The position numbers were made by a program, and so were the translations under genes. DNA of 64,000 nucleotides, taken from NCBI GenBank assembly GCA_017591395.1, contig WEDG01012602.1, forward strand, positions 1-64,000, read 5' to 3'. The notes beneath the pieces are model-generated. The model saw only the letters and a program-made list of their open reading frames with translations, was not told where the DNA came from and ran no database searches. Numbering within the stretch: position 1 is the first letter of the stretch; every line of letters begins with the position of its first letter. This document shows, one piece after another, positions 10,801 through 20,340 of this stretch. The DNA is from Schistocephalus solidus. Taxonomy: Eukaryota > Platyhelminthes > Cestoda > Diphyllobothriidea > Diphyllobothriidae.

Positions 10801-13020
10801 GGTGGGAGAGGGCGCAGGCCCACGCCATGTGGTTATTGCAGCCAAGAAAACCAACAAAAAGGAGAGAGGACGGATCGGATCCCAGCTGAGTGGGAATCTC
10901 TTAAAGACCACATCAAGTAGGAGTCATTGCAGCCTGACTCGCAGTCCGCCAGTCAGCCACTGCGCACAAACGCACACACTGGGCTGACCACGCGGTTCGA
11001 GTTATCCTGTCAGTTGGCAACCTCCCAAGCCACGGCTTTTAGCGCACCGTGATAGTTTTATGTTTGTATGTCTGTTTATTAATCCAACGTTATTTTTTTC
11101 AGCGATGATACCCATATAACCATTTAAGAAGGCGAGTTTGGCTAACGTACGCTTTTGATTATTCATCATCAGACCTTTACAATAATATAAGGCACAGTAG
11201 AGTAACAAAATTTTAAACATCCAAAAGCAGTAAGTATGGGAGAGAGGGTTGAGGGCGTTCAGAGGTCAAGGGTCATAATCTAGTCCTATAGGGGCGAATG
11301 ATGGGTAGGGAAGGAGAAGGTTTACGGCAGTTATCTACGTTACGGCTTCGTCACTGTAACGCGACGTGTCACGAGGTGTGAACGCAGATGCTGAGTTTGT
11401 TTTCGGTCAAGGGAGCCTTAGGACCACTAAAAACGCTTTTTGTGAGCACAACGTTGGGTTCGTCGACTGTATGGCCACTCCCTCTGTCGTCGCAAGTATC
11501 CGCTGACGCAGGAACTTGGGGTGTTTCGTCGGCACTTTATAGATTACTTGGAATTCTTGGTTGACGTCTACCCGGTGACCGCTGTCAACCAAATGAGCCA
11601 CAATTGCGCTCGAGATGGTCTTTACCATGCCTTGATTTATCCCGGCAGGATGGTGCTCTCGCATCCACTTGTATAGGCTCCTATTTGCTCGACCAATATA
11701 TCCTGCTCCACAGGGGTAAGTGAAGGCTTAGAAGCACACTGAAGAGGTGTAAAACGACAGTCTATCCTTGCCTTCAAGGCGAAGAAGTGGAGTGCTCGAA
11801 AACACTAGCCTTAACTTAGCGACTGGGTACGGGCGCGCGATAGCAGTGTTGAAGCGACGATGTAGAAATTCGCTCGCCGGATCCCATCGAAAAGGCAATG
11901 CGAGCAATATGCCCTTCTTCTCAGCAGTTGGCTCGTCCGAGTTTGGGGATTTTCCTCCATATTCTTACTGATAAACTTCTCGGGAAAGTCGTTTTCTCGG
12001 AGGGTGTTCTTTATCAGGGCGAGTTCTTTTTCCAGCGTATTAAGCTTTTCACCTTCTATTGGAAAGATATCTACGTATAAAGCATACAAAAAAACGGTCC
12101 TTTATAACCCATTGCTACGCCCGACCAGAACCCTTGTCAGGTTTGGTGATGAATATATCCTTGTTTTGGCGTAATTCAGTTTCGCCAGATGTTCTTTCGT
12201 GACATACCCAATTCTTAGTGGTTTTGTTTTAAGATATTGGTAGCAGCAATTAACGAGGGTTCATTTGAAACAATCCGCTTCCTTCGGTGTTGTAGGTCAT
12301 GCGTCTGACTAGAAATGTTTTCAAATTGAACCTTTGCCACTAATCTGTTTGGCCTTTGATTAGGAAAACAAAATTTGTGGCCTCGGGATGATACTTCGAT
12401 CAGGTATTTGTCGAGCCCTAAGGCTCCCTTGACCGAAAACAAACTCAGCATCTGTGTTCACACCTCCCTGCCACGTCGCGTCACAGCGACAAATTAGTAA
12501 CCTATATAATTGTCGTACACCTCCCCCTCCCCATCCCTTGCCCCTATAGGACTAGACTATAGTCCCTATAGCCCCTATAGCCTCTGAACGTTCGCCAAAG
12601 TTATTTGTTGACATCCATGTTTTGTTTATGAATCCTGGATGCTCCCTCTTCACTTATTATCGCTATGATACCTTGGTTTATGGACTTGGATTTCCCGCAT
12701 ATGGTTATGCCTTGAACGGAAGTTGCGATCATTGTAGCGTTTTTGAGGTTTACACTGCTTTCTTTGAGACAGCACTAAACTCTCGTGATTTTGCAGGTAT
12801 GCCCTCCTCCATTCTGCCTTATCAGCAGCACCGTCTTCTGTTGTAGGACCTAGCTGGCTCCCTGACTCCAACTCAAATATCTGAGGCCTTGAACCTTAGG
12901 GACATCACAACCCATCACTGGAGTATATACGGATGCAGCGCTGTCACCGGAGAGAATCTCTTGCAGAGCGTATCCTGGCTGATTAAGGACGTTTCTTCGC
13001 GAATCTTTTCGGCAGAGTAG
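4859..13020 (+). CDS. ARL2: ADP-ribosylation factor-like GTPase 2 (Arl2), 4 exons
   Basis: Coding exons are 4859-4923, 8570-8680, 8758-8962 and 12847-13020. They join in phase into 184 residues, the length of human ARL2. Each intron has GT and AG ends (gtaagt/ctgcag, gtaaat/cttag, gtacat/ttgtag). Motifs in order: N-terminal [17 protein letters not shown]-loop GLDNAGKTT, switch I region APTLGF, switch [14 protein letters not shown] and CSAVTGEN. Intron 3 falls exactly between Q and D of NKQD. Arl2 is a cytosolic and mitochondrial regulatory GTPase; with tubulin cofactor D it acts in alpha/beta-tubulin assembly, and it releases lipidated cargo from PDE6-delta-like carriers. Introns 1 (3.6 kb) and 3 (3.9 kb) are filled with dead transposons; intron 2 is only 77 bases. 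The start is fixed by homology. No polyadenylation signal was convincingly seen before the LINE that begins near 13.4 kb. Confidence 0.96.
5840..6120 (-). repeat. SINE family A, full-length-like copy
   Basis: Read on the minus strand, a leader (AATCCTGCTTGGGCAGTCAA) is followed by a tRNA-like domain with an A box near GTAGCCCAGATAGC and a B box GGGTTCGAATGCCACC. The domain ends in CGAGGCC and is followed by a tail with AAATGGGTCAAAGGAATTATTCA. It lies inside Arl2 intron 1. The tRNA fold is degenerate, so this is a retroposon and not a tRNA gene. Confidence 0.75.
6140..6335 (-). repeat. SINE family A, second copy in the same orientation
   Basis: This repeats the layout of the copy just upstream: leader AACTTGACCCAAGTGTGATT, GGGGCCTCGTAGCTCAGGTGG (A box), GGTTCGTATCCTGTC (damaged B box) and the tail CACAAATGGGTCATAAGGAAG. 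The two copies are about 20 bases apart and head-to-tail in Arl2 intron 1. They differ at many positions, so they are independent or old insertions. Confidence 0.75.
6336..7639. other. Arl2 intron 1, nothing further recognised
   Basis: No conserved coding segment or named repeat seen in this part of the intron. Confidence 0.4.
7640..8045 (-). pseudogene. 3' end of an RTE-like LINE ORF, frameshifted
   Basis: Minus-strand translations give [11 protein letters not shown], then [19 protein letters not shown] with SNETV-like PNETVQ, and after a frameshift [18 protein letters not shown] followed by [13 protein letters not shown]. This is the known order of the region following the RT domain in RTE-type LINEs (GCETW, VFDHRCLR, KTWLD-VRQDM, RRxWxEL). 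At least one stop and one frame change interrupt it. The fragment sits in Arl2 intron 1 and is antisense to that gene. No intact LINE copy of this lineage is present in the window. Confidence 0.6.
8046..8569. other. End of Arl2 intron 1
   Basis: Nothing recognised apart from the pyrimidine-rich acceptor ending at 8569. Confidence 0.4.
8963..9760. other. Start of Arl2 intron 3, nothing recognised
   Basis: No coding segment or named repeat was identified here. Confidence 0.4.
9765..9820 (-). repeat. SINE family B fragment
   Basis: GGCCATTTCTGGCTTATTTGCTGTCATCACCCAG matches the distal part of the family B SINE found at 19340-19400 and, three times in tandem, at 35.1-35.5 kb. The tRNA-like part is missing. 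Confidence 0.55.
9821..10639. other. Arl2 intron 3, nothing recognised
   Basis: GC content rises between 10380 and 10640, but no domain, splice-framed exon or repeat can be named. Confidence 0.35.
10640..11060 (+). repeat. Dispersed repeat family R, diverged copy
   Basis: It shares, in order, GCAGGGACGATGACTGGCGC, the tract CCCGGTGTCAAGACAAAGTG, the block GGGAGAGGGCGCAGG, CCGCCAGTCAGCCACTG, TTATCCTGTCAGTTGGCAAC and AAGCCACGGCTTTTAGCGCA with the units of the 26-28 kb array. The middle has diverged. It lies in Arl2 intron 3, adjacent to the Penelope-like element. Confidence 0.7.
11240..11432 (+). repeat. Inverted terminal repeat of the PLE, right copy in element sense
   Basis: It contains CAGATGCTGAGTTTGTTTTC at 11385-11404, followed by GGTCAAGGGAGCC, and further out CTAGTCCTATAGGGGC. 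The same sequence occurs reversed at 12410-12605. The endonuclease reading frame terminates inside it. Confidence 0.8.
11407..11733 (-). pseudogene. GIY-YIG endonuclease domain of the PLE
   Basis: The frame contains [20 protein letters not shown] (GYIG is the GIY-YIG signature here) and then [24 protein letters not shown], a central helix and the C-terminal [10 protein letters not shown]. It has the same layout as the copy at 48 kb. An in-frame TAA lies four codons upstream of FTYPC, so the domain is cut off from the linker. The nuclease normally nicks target DNA for PLE insertion; this copy is probably inactive. Confidence 0.75.
11811..12089 (-). pseudogene. PLE post-RT linker fragment
   Basis: [20 protein letters not shown] followed by [11 protein letters not shown] is the helical segment that follows the RT domain in Penelope-like proteins, before the RT-endonuclease connector. 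Its immediate upstream neighbour on the minus strand is the ITKPDKG motif near 12130-12156, which in intact elements lies N-terminal to RT; this marks the internal deletion. Confidence 0.6.
12215..12451 (-). pseudogene. PLE N-terminal domain
   Basis: The open frame starts [12 protein letters not shown], encoded by the terminal repeat itself, and continues with [20 protein letters not shown] and [10 protein letters not shown]. This matches the G-KF-P / E-QFE-L pattern that begins PLE proteins ahead of the RT. The frame breaks before ITKPDKG. Confidence 0.6.
12410..12605 (-). repeat. Inverted terminal repeat of the PLE, left copy in element sense
   Basis: Reverse complement of 11240-11432, with 34 identical consecutive bases (12421-12454) and looser similarity through the CTATAGGGGC-rich outer part and the GACGCGACGTG block. 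Confidence 0.8.
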
Positions 13021-13928
13021 CCCCAGAACATACACACACACACACACCGGACTCAGCAAACTGTCCGACATGGTTACCGCTACATTGAAGCAAATGCCAC
13101 CGTTTCTTCGGTCATTTACCTTGTTCATTCTGTGGATCAATAACGCTTCCCATGAGGCTGCTGGTTGACGCTATGTCAATCGTTTTTACTTGAGATAACT
13201 TCATTACTTGTACATTTGTTTGGCCCCGACTACTAGTAAACAAACAGTTGCACTTCTTTGCACCGTTTGACAACCCACTCGCACATTTTCTTGAATTGGA
13301 GGTTGAATTGAAAATAAGCGTTTCGTTTGCACCTTCTATTTTGTTCGGTGGGGTGTACTAGGAGCACCACACAGATGGCATTTGGTCGCTCCATATTTCA
13401 AGCGCAGGTGGTGAATGATCTTGTGGCTGCCTCTAACTGGTACCCAACTCTCACCTGTGGCTCCTCGTACCTTGGCTCTTCCCAGCGGCCACACCCCGGG
13501 CAATCGTCATGACCGGCGGGCTAAACCAGGTGTGGGTCTCTGGTGTTGTGTGTGCCCCCACACCTGGTAGGCCTGACTCCCGAACCTCCCACTTACCCCC
13601 TTCTCAAAAGGTCCTACGGCGGGGGGCGATAGCGACCCCCGTAGGCAGCCCAGGCTAACTCGGGTCGTTCTCCCACTAAAACCAAAACCGTGACCCATAG
13701 AGGAGTTCGGCAGCCGGTTGGGATTTCCAAACAGCCCTATTTAGGAATAGCACTGTTTGCCTCTTCGCGGAGGAAGGGGTTAGAAAAGTTGCCCCAAACA
13801 AATGCTAGGTTTCACGTTTTCTGCAGCCGGCCGCGACTCGCTGACCGCAAAATACGCGGTCGTAAAACTCAAGCAAATAACACTATCCCCGTCCCCATCC
13901 TTCGCGCCATACCCTCCGGGCTGCTCGG

Positions 13929-14700
13929 GTGAGTCCGCTCACACTAACAGCCTGGAATGTTCGCTCCCTTTTAGACAATCCGAGGAGCAACCTGCCGAAA
14001 CGGAGGACGGCGTTAGTCGCTCGGGAACTGGCGCGCTACAAGGTGGACATTGCTGCTCTCAGCGAGCCCCGATTCTCTGAGCAGGATCAGCTAGAGGATG
14101 TGGGTGCCGGCTACATCTTCTGGAACGGCCAGCCAATGGAAGAGCGACGCGACGCTGGTGTTGCCTTTGCCATCCGGAACGAGATCGTGGAACGTCGACC
14201 CTGTCTGCCGCAGGGTATCAATGATCGCTTGATGAGCCTCCGCCTACCTCTTCGGGGAGACCAGTTCGCCACCATCATCAGCGCCTACGCTCCCCCAATG
14301 ACGAGCTCTGATGCGGCGAAGGACAAATTCTACGAGGACCTGCACGCTCTCCTGGCGACTGTGTCGAAGTCATTGGTGATTTCATCGCCCGCGTCGGGAC
14401 AGACCACGCTGCCTGGCAGGGAGTGCTGGGTCCCCACGGTCTCGGTAGCTGTAACGATAACGGCCTCCCTGCGAACGTGTGCGGAACACCGTCTCCTGCT
14501 GACTAACACCTTCCGACGTGGGAGAAGGCCACGTGGATGCACCCTCGGTCGCCACGCTGGCAGCTGCTAGACTATGTTATCGTCCAGAGGCGAGATCGAC
14601 AGGACGTGCTTGTAACCAAGTTGATTCGCGATACCGATGTTTGGACGGATCACCGCCTCGTCATCTCAAAGATGAGGCTCCGACTTCAACCCCGACGAAG
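13929..14700 (+). pseudogene. LINE apurinic-type endonuclease domain, broken
   Basis: The frame opens with LTAWNVRSLLDNPRS, then ARELARYKVDIAALSEPRF with the conserved E, GYIFWNGQ, RDAGVAFAI, and SAYAPPMTS (the Y-A-P strand). A frameshift near 14360 is followed in another frame by [18 protein letters not shown], in which the usual N of GDFNARVG is I. After a further shift come TWMHPRSPRWQLLDYV and VWTDHRLVISKMRL with the conserved DH pair. The order and motifs are diagnostic; the shifts and the N-to-I change show inactivity. Confidence 0.88.
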
Positions 14701-15317
14701 ACCCTAAGGTCAGCGACCGCCAGGTAAGTTAAATTCTCTTTTGTTAAGTTTGCCTGCTCACTGTTTTGATTTCAGCAACCAAATAACCCAGAAACTGGAG
14801 TACCCGCACGCTCCAGATAATAACACCACCATGGAGACACGATGATGTCAACTGCGAAATGTCATGCAGTCCATCGCCCTTGAAGTCCTCGGACGCGCAT
14901 GCCGTCAACACCAGGACCGGTTTGATGACAATGACGCCAACATCAGCAGCTTACTCGCGGTGAAGCATGGACCACACAAAGCCTGCATGGACCTTCGGAC
15001 TGACGCCACCAAAGCAGCCTTCTTGAGATGCCGCCGCCTTGTACAGCAACGGCTGCGGGAGATGCAGGACGCCTGGATAATCCGAAAGACTGAGGAAATC
15101 CAGGGGTTATGTGAACCGCAATGAAATGAAAAACTTTTTTAAAGCCACCAAGACCATCTAAGGCCCCTGTATTAAGGGGACCGCACCGCTGCTCAGCTCT
15201 GACGGCACAATGCTGAAAGAGAAATCGCAAATTCTGAAGCGCTGGGCCGAGCACTTCAGAAGTATCCTTAATTGCTAATCAGCCATCTTCGATGTTGCCA
15301 TTGAGCGGCTCCCTCAA

Positions 15318-16112
15318 ATGGACATGAACAATTACCTGCATCTACCGCCTTCCCGACCAGAAACCATCCGGGCTGTGAAGCGGATTTCCAGCGGTAAATC
15401 ACCGGGATCTGACGACATCCCACCGGAAGTCTACAAGCACGGTGGGCTTCGGCTGATGGCAGAACTCACAACACTCTTCCAAGAGATGTGGCGCCAAGGA
15501 CCAGTCTTTCAAGATTTCAAAGACGCGACCATCTTCCATGTCTACAAGCGGAAGGGGAACTGGCGACTCTGTGATAACCACAGAGGTATCCCCTTGCTCA
15601 ACATCGCTGGGAAGATCTTTGCCCGTATCCGTCTCGATCGTCTGAACGGTCACCTGCTCCAGGAAATCCAATGTGGCTTTCGACGTCACCGCGGAAAAAC
15701 CGACATGAACTTCGCCGCCCGCCAACTACATGAGAAGTGCCAGGAGATGCGAACGCACCTCTTCACTACCTTCGTTTATCTTATGAAAGTCTTTGAAATG
15801 GTGAATCATGATGAACTGTGGAAAGTCATCCAGAAATTTGGCTGTCCTGAGCGGTTCACGCACATGGCCCGTGAAATTCATGACGGGATTACGGCGCGCG
15901 TCACTGACAACGGGATGGTATCCGAAGCATTCGTAGTGACCAACGGAGTGAAGCAGGGCTTCGTACTGGCCCCCACCCTGTTCTATGTTATGCTGATGCA
16001 TGCCTACAGTGATGAGCACCCTGGGATCCGCATCGCATACAGAACTGACGGGCAACTTCTCAACAGTCGGCGTATGCATGCCCCAACGCGTGTCTACGAC
16101 TGCAATCCATGA
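15318..16112 (+). pseudogene. LINE reverse transcriptase domain, catalytic residues lost
   Basis: The 264-residue frame contains ISSGKSPGSDDIPPEVYKHG, the motif 1/2 region NWRLCDNHRGIPLLNIAGKI, QCGFRRHRGKTD, motif A and motif B (NGVKQGFVLAPTLF). Motif A reads FVYLMKVFEMVNHDELW: the first metal-binding D is Y and the second acidic position is E. Motif C (xADD) is missing altogether. After TRVYDCNP the next recognisable segment, in another frame, is the thumb-side VVMHQPAS, so about 30 codons carrying ADD have been deleted. Confidence 0.88.
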
Positions 16113-16345
16113 CAGTCACAGTGGTCATGCACCAACCGGCATCCAGCGCGGAATACAATGTTTCCCGAATCAATGCCAACGCCGCTCAACGCAAAAATGT
16201 GGAAATCTTTGTTTATCTGGGAAGCACGCTGTCACGCAACACAAGAATCGATGACGAGTTTGCTCAACGGATCTCCAAAGCCAGTCATGCCTTCGGCCGA
16301 CTGCAGGCCTCCGTATGGAATCATCTCAGACCCCACGAAGATGAC
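16109..16345 (+). pseudogene. LINE post-RT segment
   Basis: Contains VVMHQPASSAEYNVSRINAN, FVYLGSTLSRNTRIDDEFAQ and RISKASHAFGRLQASVWN, the known YLGSxLS...I--EI--RI-KA---F-RL segment following the RT palm in RTE-type LINEs. It is offset in frame from the RT above. Confidence 0.8.
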
Positions 16346-16374
16346 CACCGCAACCACTGATAACAACTTCATCG

Positions 16375-16998
16375 ATGTCCCGCCGCCCACGATCACCGAC
16401 ACCATCCTCCATCCCCTGCGCCGATTACGGCTACGAACAACACTTGCCTCAATCTCGCCACCTCAGAGACCACTTCCGACTACCTGCTACCTCCAACACC
16501 ACTGCCGCCCCCAGTTCCAGCGATGGGGTCTCGGTACTAACCTGTCGTCATTGCGATCGCACATTCACCTCACACATCGGCCTGGTCGGTCACTTGCGAA
16601 TCCATCGCACAGAGACTGGCGTGCTAGTGCCTGGAGCACCAACACCCAACAGAGACCGCCGCCTCCAATGCCCTCACTGCCCACGCGCATTTGCTCATCG
16701 CATGGGCCTGATCGGTCACATGCGCATCCACGAAAGCGGAATCCACCGCGATGTCAGCACATCTTGCCCACCCATAAACACGTCCCATAGTCCTCCCATG
16801 AGCTCGTCTACCAGTACCCACAACAAAGCTCCAGCAGACTCAGCATCACCATTCATGCACATCACACATAGACCTGGTCGGTCACTAGAGAATCCATCGC
16901 ACAGAGACCGGCGAACTAGTCCCATGAGCACCAACATACATCCACCGCACCCTACTCAACTGTCCGCACTGCCCACGCACATTTACACACACAATTAG
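16375..16998 (+). pseudogene. C2H2 zinc-finger tail of the LINE
   Basis: The 207-residue frame carries two classical fingers of form C-x2-C-x12-H-x3-H: CRHCDRTFTSHIGLVGHLRI followed by H, and CPHCPRAFAHRMGLIGHMRI followed by H, separated by a proline-rich linker. A third, frame-broken finger-like stretch follows (near 16860-16990, HRPGRSLENPSHRDRR). The region is proline, serine and histidine rich. It is not a host transcription factor: it directly follows the post-RT segment of the LINE, and I know this C-terminal arrangement from tapeworm retroelements. A nucleic-acid-binding role for the retroelement protein is inference. Confidence 0.75.
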
Positions 16999-17222
16999 GT
17001 CACAAGCGTCTCTATGAACACCTGCGGAAGACCACCGCCGGCTATATCACAACACTACATCACTCCCCATCAGCCTCTGCACCTCACATGATCACACGAA
17101 ACAACACAAAAACATGCTCTCAGTCTGCATAGCTGATTGAGAGGTAAGTAGGATCCTCGGCTCCTTCTTCACGAGGCTGCTCTACTGCATGTGTGATCTG
17201 AGTTTAAAAATATCACGGGGCG

Positions 17223-18310
17223 ATAGGCGCCGTGGGTTGGAAGGTTGCCAACTGACAATTTCACTCAAACCTCGCAGTCAGTTAAATGCGTGTGGTGTGG
17301 AGTGGCTGACTGGCGGTCTGAGAGTTAGGCTGCGATGACTCCTTTTTAACGTGACCTCTGGTTATCTCAAACATGTGAGATGTGAGCCGTTCAACCTCCT
17401 GTTGTGTGAAATATTGGTGCTTGTGTTTGGGGGGCCAGGTCACGTACGCAGTACATGAAGACGAGGTCACCAGCAGCTGTGGCCATTCCCGCATCCAACT
17501 ACTGACCGGCTCGAACGGTGGTCTAATTGTAACAGGGCGGGCAGAGAGTGAGGTCGACATCTCAGCGCATTTTCCTCACTATAAACAATCTGACACACTT
17601 GAAACTATAACGGTCTCTAAAAGCCATGGCATGGAAGGTTGCCAATTGACGAGAACACTCGTACCGCGTGGTCAGCCCAATGTGTGTTTTGTGTGGATTG
17701 GCTGACTAGCGGACTGAGCGTCAGGCTGCAATGGCTCCTTCTTAATGTGGCCTTTTATGGCACTTCCACTCCGTTGGATGCGAGGCAGGTGTGGTGGCAC
17801 GCCTAGAGGGTGGCTAGGGCCACCTGCTTCCTCTCTTGCCTCCGGTCTTCTTGACTCTGTCTTGACACCGGCCTCAGGTGGGGGAGGAGAGAGTGCGGTA
17901 GATGCAGCGCAAGTCTACTATCAATTTAAACTAAATCACGCGCAAGTCACCGTCCCTGCTCCACTTTCCCATGGAGCATACGGTGGACATCGTCGGTCGA
18001 ACTGTCGTGTGTATGGGCACGGCAGGCGTTAATTGGGCTGCGCTCCCATAACAAATGCCGAACATGGAGGTGTGGTGGCACGCCTAGGGGCGGCTTGTAC
18101 TTAGGGGACCCAGCCGCACCAGCCACCTGCGTCCTCTCCCGCCTCCGGTCTTCTTAACTCTGTCATGACACCGGGTTCAGGTTGGAGAGGAAGAGAGAGT
18201 GCGGTAGCTGCAGGTCAAGGCTACTATCACTTTAAACTAATCCACGCGCAAGTCACCGGCCCTGCCCCACGATAATTTAGAATATACGGTGGACATCGTC
18301 GTAATCGACT
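17223..18310 (-). repeat. Cluster of dispersed repeat family R copies
   Basis: At least three partial units lie in minus orientation. 17223-17650 matches the distal half (GGAAGGTTGCCAACTGACA, CAGTCAGTGGCT-like and CACTATAAACAATCTGA landmarks); 17640-18010 and 18040-18310 match the proximal half, ending GGAGCATACGGTGGACATCG or similar. The middle unit contains the GGGAGCGCAACCC-type junction seen in the short units of the 26-28 kb array. The cluster abuts the 3' end of the LINE. Confidence 0.8.
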
Positions 18311-19325
18311 GTCGAACATCGTTTGTGTGTGCTCTTTTAGAGCTTAGCTGATGGGCACTTTGTTCCTGAATTATTCGGTCTACGATAGTCGAGAACGTGA
18401 GGTTTTCCGAATCGATAGTTATGAAGGTAGTGTTAGTGTAGGGGTCGAGCAGTGTTCGTAATCATAGCACTACAATCATCAGGCCAAATCCGAAGTTGTA
18501 GGAAGAGACTGTAGGCACCTGTGGGAGGAATCTATTGTGCATGGAGCTCCGAGTTGCTGTCCCAGGCAGCAGTGACCACTGGGGAAGCAGGAACTAGTGT
18601 TTTCTGAGAGAGAGAGAGAGCGTGAGAGGAGAGTTGGCTGCTGCTTTAATAGATTGGTAGAGCAAATTCAAGTATTGTGCAATTATTGTGTGTTGGATTC
18701 CCGAAGGATGGTGTGACTAATGGCCCATGCTGCAACGGTTGAGCGGTGGGGTGTTCAGCGAGTCTGGAAGCGCTCTCGCTAAAGGTAAATGACCTAGAGG
18801 CAAGGGCCCTTAAAAAGGGTATCAGGCAGAAACGTGGGCTGTCGGCTACATTAATAGGACAGCTTTAAACTGCTGCAAGAACGCGTACCGGCAATTATGT
18901 CCTACCAACTCCATTTTCTTGACTTTCGATCTGGGGAACCTCTTGTTGTCGACTATCGTACACGGAAAATTAGTAAGCACAACTAGGTCCAAAAACAAAA
19001 ACGTGTCTTTGCTCACTTCAGCTTATTCAAACAAGAATAAGAACGGAAAAGCGCCCGGGGCACTCACTCAGCCTTGTATACTATTTTTGGTTATAGATGA
19101 TTAATAGGTAGTGTCCAGTCGAAACATCGAAACTTCAATGCAAAGAACAACGGTTTTATCCCACAAAAGAGAGTGGGCTTATCGGTCCTCGATGAGCGTA
19201 TGCCTCTGGAACAGTCGGTTAACGATGTTTCTGGTCACTGGGTTTTAAGAGCAATCTCGCCCGATGGAAGAACGAATGTACTTGTCTTTCATCAGAATGG
19301 TGCATGTCGGGAGAAAGCGTTTTGA
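18311..19325. other. No gene seen; short GA microsatellite at 18606-18622
   Basis: Only a short (GA)n tract with flanking GAGAGG repeats is notable. No coding segment is supported. Confidence 0.4.
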
Positions 19326-19500
19326 ATATTACCGGCAAAGGCTAGGGAGACTAGAATGGCCATTTCTGGCATATTAGCTGTCGTCAGCCAGTCAAACCCA
19401 ACCCCAGGTGGTGCGCCACTCGCAGATCGAACCTGCGACACGTTGATCAGAAGTCCAACGCTCTAATCATTGAACCATGGGCTCGTTGTCTTGCCGTTTT
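19326..19500 (-). repeat. SINE family B copy
   Basis: On the minus strand: GAGCCCATGGTTCAATGATT (A-box region), GAGCGTTGGACTTCTGATCA, GTCGCAGGTTCGATCTGCGA (B box) and then GGTTGGGTTTGACTGGCTGA. This is a second tRNA-derived family, different in head and body from family A. The body ends GCCAGAAATGGCCATTCTAG. Confidence 0.75.
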
Positions 19501-19635
19501 AGATCAGGAATATTGACTTGCATTCGTTGATGAATGCTCACTGATCGCTGCCGGAAATCACTTGTTCCGTCCTGCCTTGAGGCTGACTGTCGAGCCCCGC
19601 CAGCAGTCGCATAGCAGCTATTATTAGAGTAGGCA

Positions 19636-19708
19636 AATGAATATTGCCGGCAAAGACAAGGGAGACTGGAATGGTAATTTCTGGCTTATTAGCCATCGTC
19701 AACTATTA
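19636..19708 (-). repeat. SINE family B distal fragment
   Basis: AATATTGCCGGCAAAGACAA followed by GGTAATTTCTGGCTTATTAGCC repeats the distal end of the copy at 19326 in the same orientation, about 314 bases further on, without the tRNA-like head. Confidence 0.6.
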
Positions 19709-19849
19709 GCCATAGAACTTTTGCTTGTTGTTTGGATGTCAGTTATTTCGCAGTATCTTATATTATTTACACATAGCTTCCTTAGTGTTTGCTTCATTAA
19801 ATTCCATGCTAAAATTGTATTTTCTTAGGAACGTCTTGGAAGTTTTACT

Positions 19850-20340
19850 AGTCTTTTTTAATGCATGCGCGCTTTGCAGGAGGAGCACAGACTCGTGCAT
19901 AAAATTCAGCCAATGCAACCCCGATAGGTGCGCCGTGTTTCACGCTAAGATCCTGGATCTGACTCCCGACCTTGGCCACTGCTTCGCTCGCCAGGGGCAG
20001 CGCGCCATCTCTGCTTTGAACTTTGGAATTATTATTTTCGCAAATCTGGTAGTGCGTGAATGCCACGACAGTAGCATACAAGGTGATCTTCCTTATTCGA
20101 AGGCGCATCTAAAATCTGACTGAACAAAACTCCCATATATTTAACACAACCTCTGCTCCATCGCCGCACCTCCAATACTAAGTCTGGTCTCCACACTAAG
20201 TCCGCGAGACCGAGGTTCTTGCAAAAACAACGTCCAAGACACTTGACTTGTAGGCTTGCTTTGAAGTCTGCCAGCTTTGGAAAACACGGAACGACTGAAT
20301 TTGATGCTCCTGTGAAGGCGACACCTTATCAATCTCATCG
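19850..20340 (-). pseudogene. Possible LINE RT fragment, heavily degraded
   Basis: Minus-strand frames give SRSVFSKAGRLQSKP, in another frame KCLGRCFCKNLGLADLVW, then LSIGGAAMEQ and YGSFVQ, followed by LRIRKITLYATVV. The order resembles the post-catalytic part of RTE-type RTs (NxxKTK-G, the LxIGG strand, F-YLGS, RI-KA). Frames switch several times, and the resemblance is modest. Confidence 0.3.

Larger units (their letters stand above)
11120..12610 (-). mobile_element. Penelope-like retroelement with RT core deleted and inverted termini
   Basis: The minus strand carries, in order, the PLE N-terminal region ([20 protein letters not shown]), the pre-RT motif ITKPDKGSG, then directly the post-RT linker ([20 protein letters not shown]) and a GIY-YIG endonuclease ([13 protein letters not shown]). 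The whole catalytic RT core that normally separates the second and third blocks is absent, so the copy is non-autonomous. About 190 bases at each end are inverted copies of one another: 11240-11432 on the + strand against 12410-12605 on the - strand, with 34 consecutive identical bases. The coding region begins and ends inside these repeats. PLEs are known for unusual pseudo-LTRs in direct or inverted order. Stops and frameshifts are present. Confidence 0.8.
13440..17150 (+). mobile_element. Frameshifted LINE with endonuclease, RT and 3' C2H2 fingers
   Basis: A GC-rich leader (about 13440-13928) precedes an apurinic-type endonuclease (13929-14700), a connector, a reverse transcriptase (15318-16112), a post-RT segment (16109-16345) and two C2H2 fingers (16540-16740). 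Every domain boundary is crossed by a frameshift or stop, and the RT lacks its catalytic motif C, so the copy is dead. It begins about 400 bases after the Arl2 stop and ends just before a block of R repeats. The architecture is like RTE-related LINEs of diphyllobothriid tapeworms; that placement is from memory and would need a search. Confidence 0.88.

Noticed and set aside
16375..16998. Host zinc-finger transcription factor
   Set aside because: The fingers directly follow LINE post-RT sequence on the same strand, with no promoter or separate exon structure.
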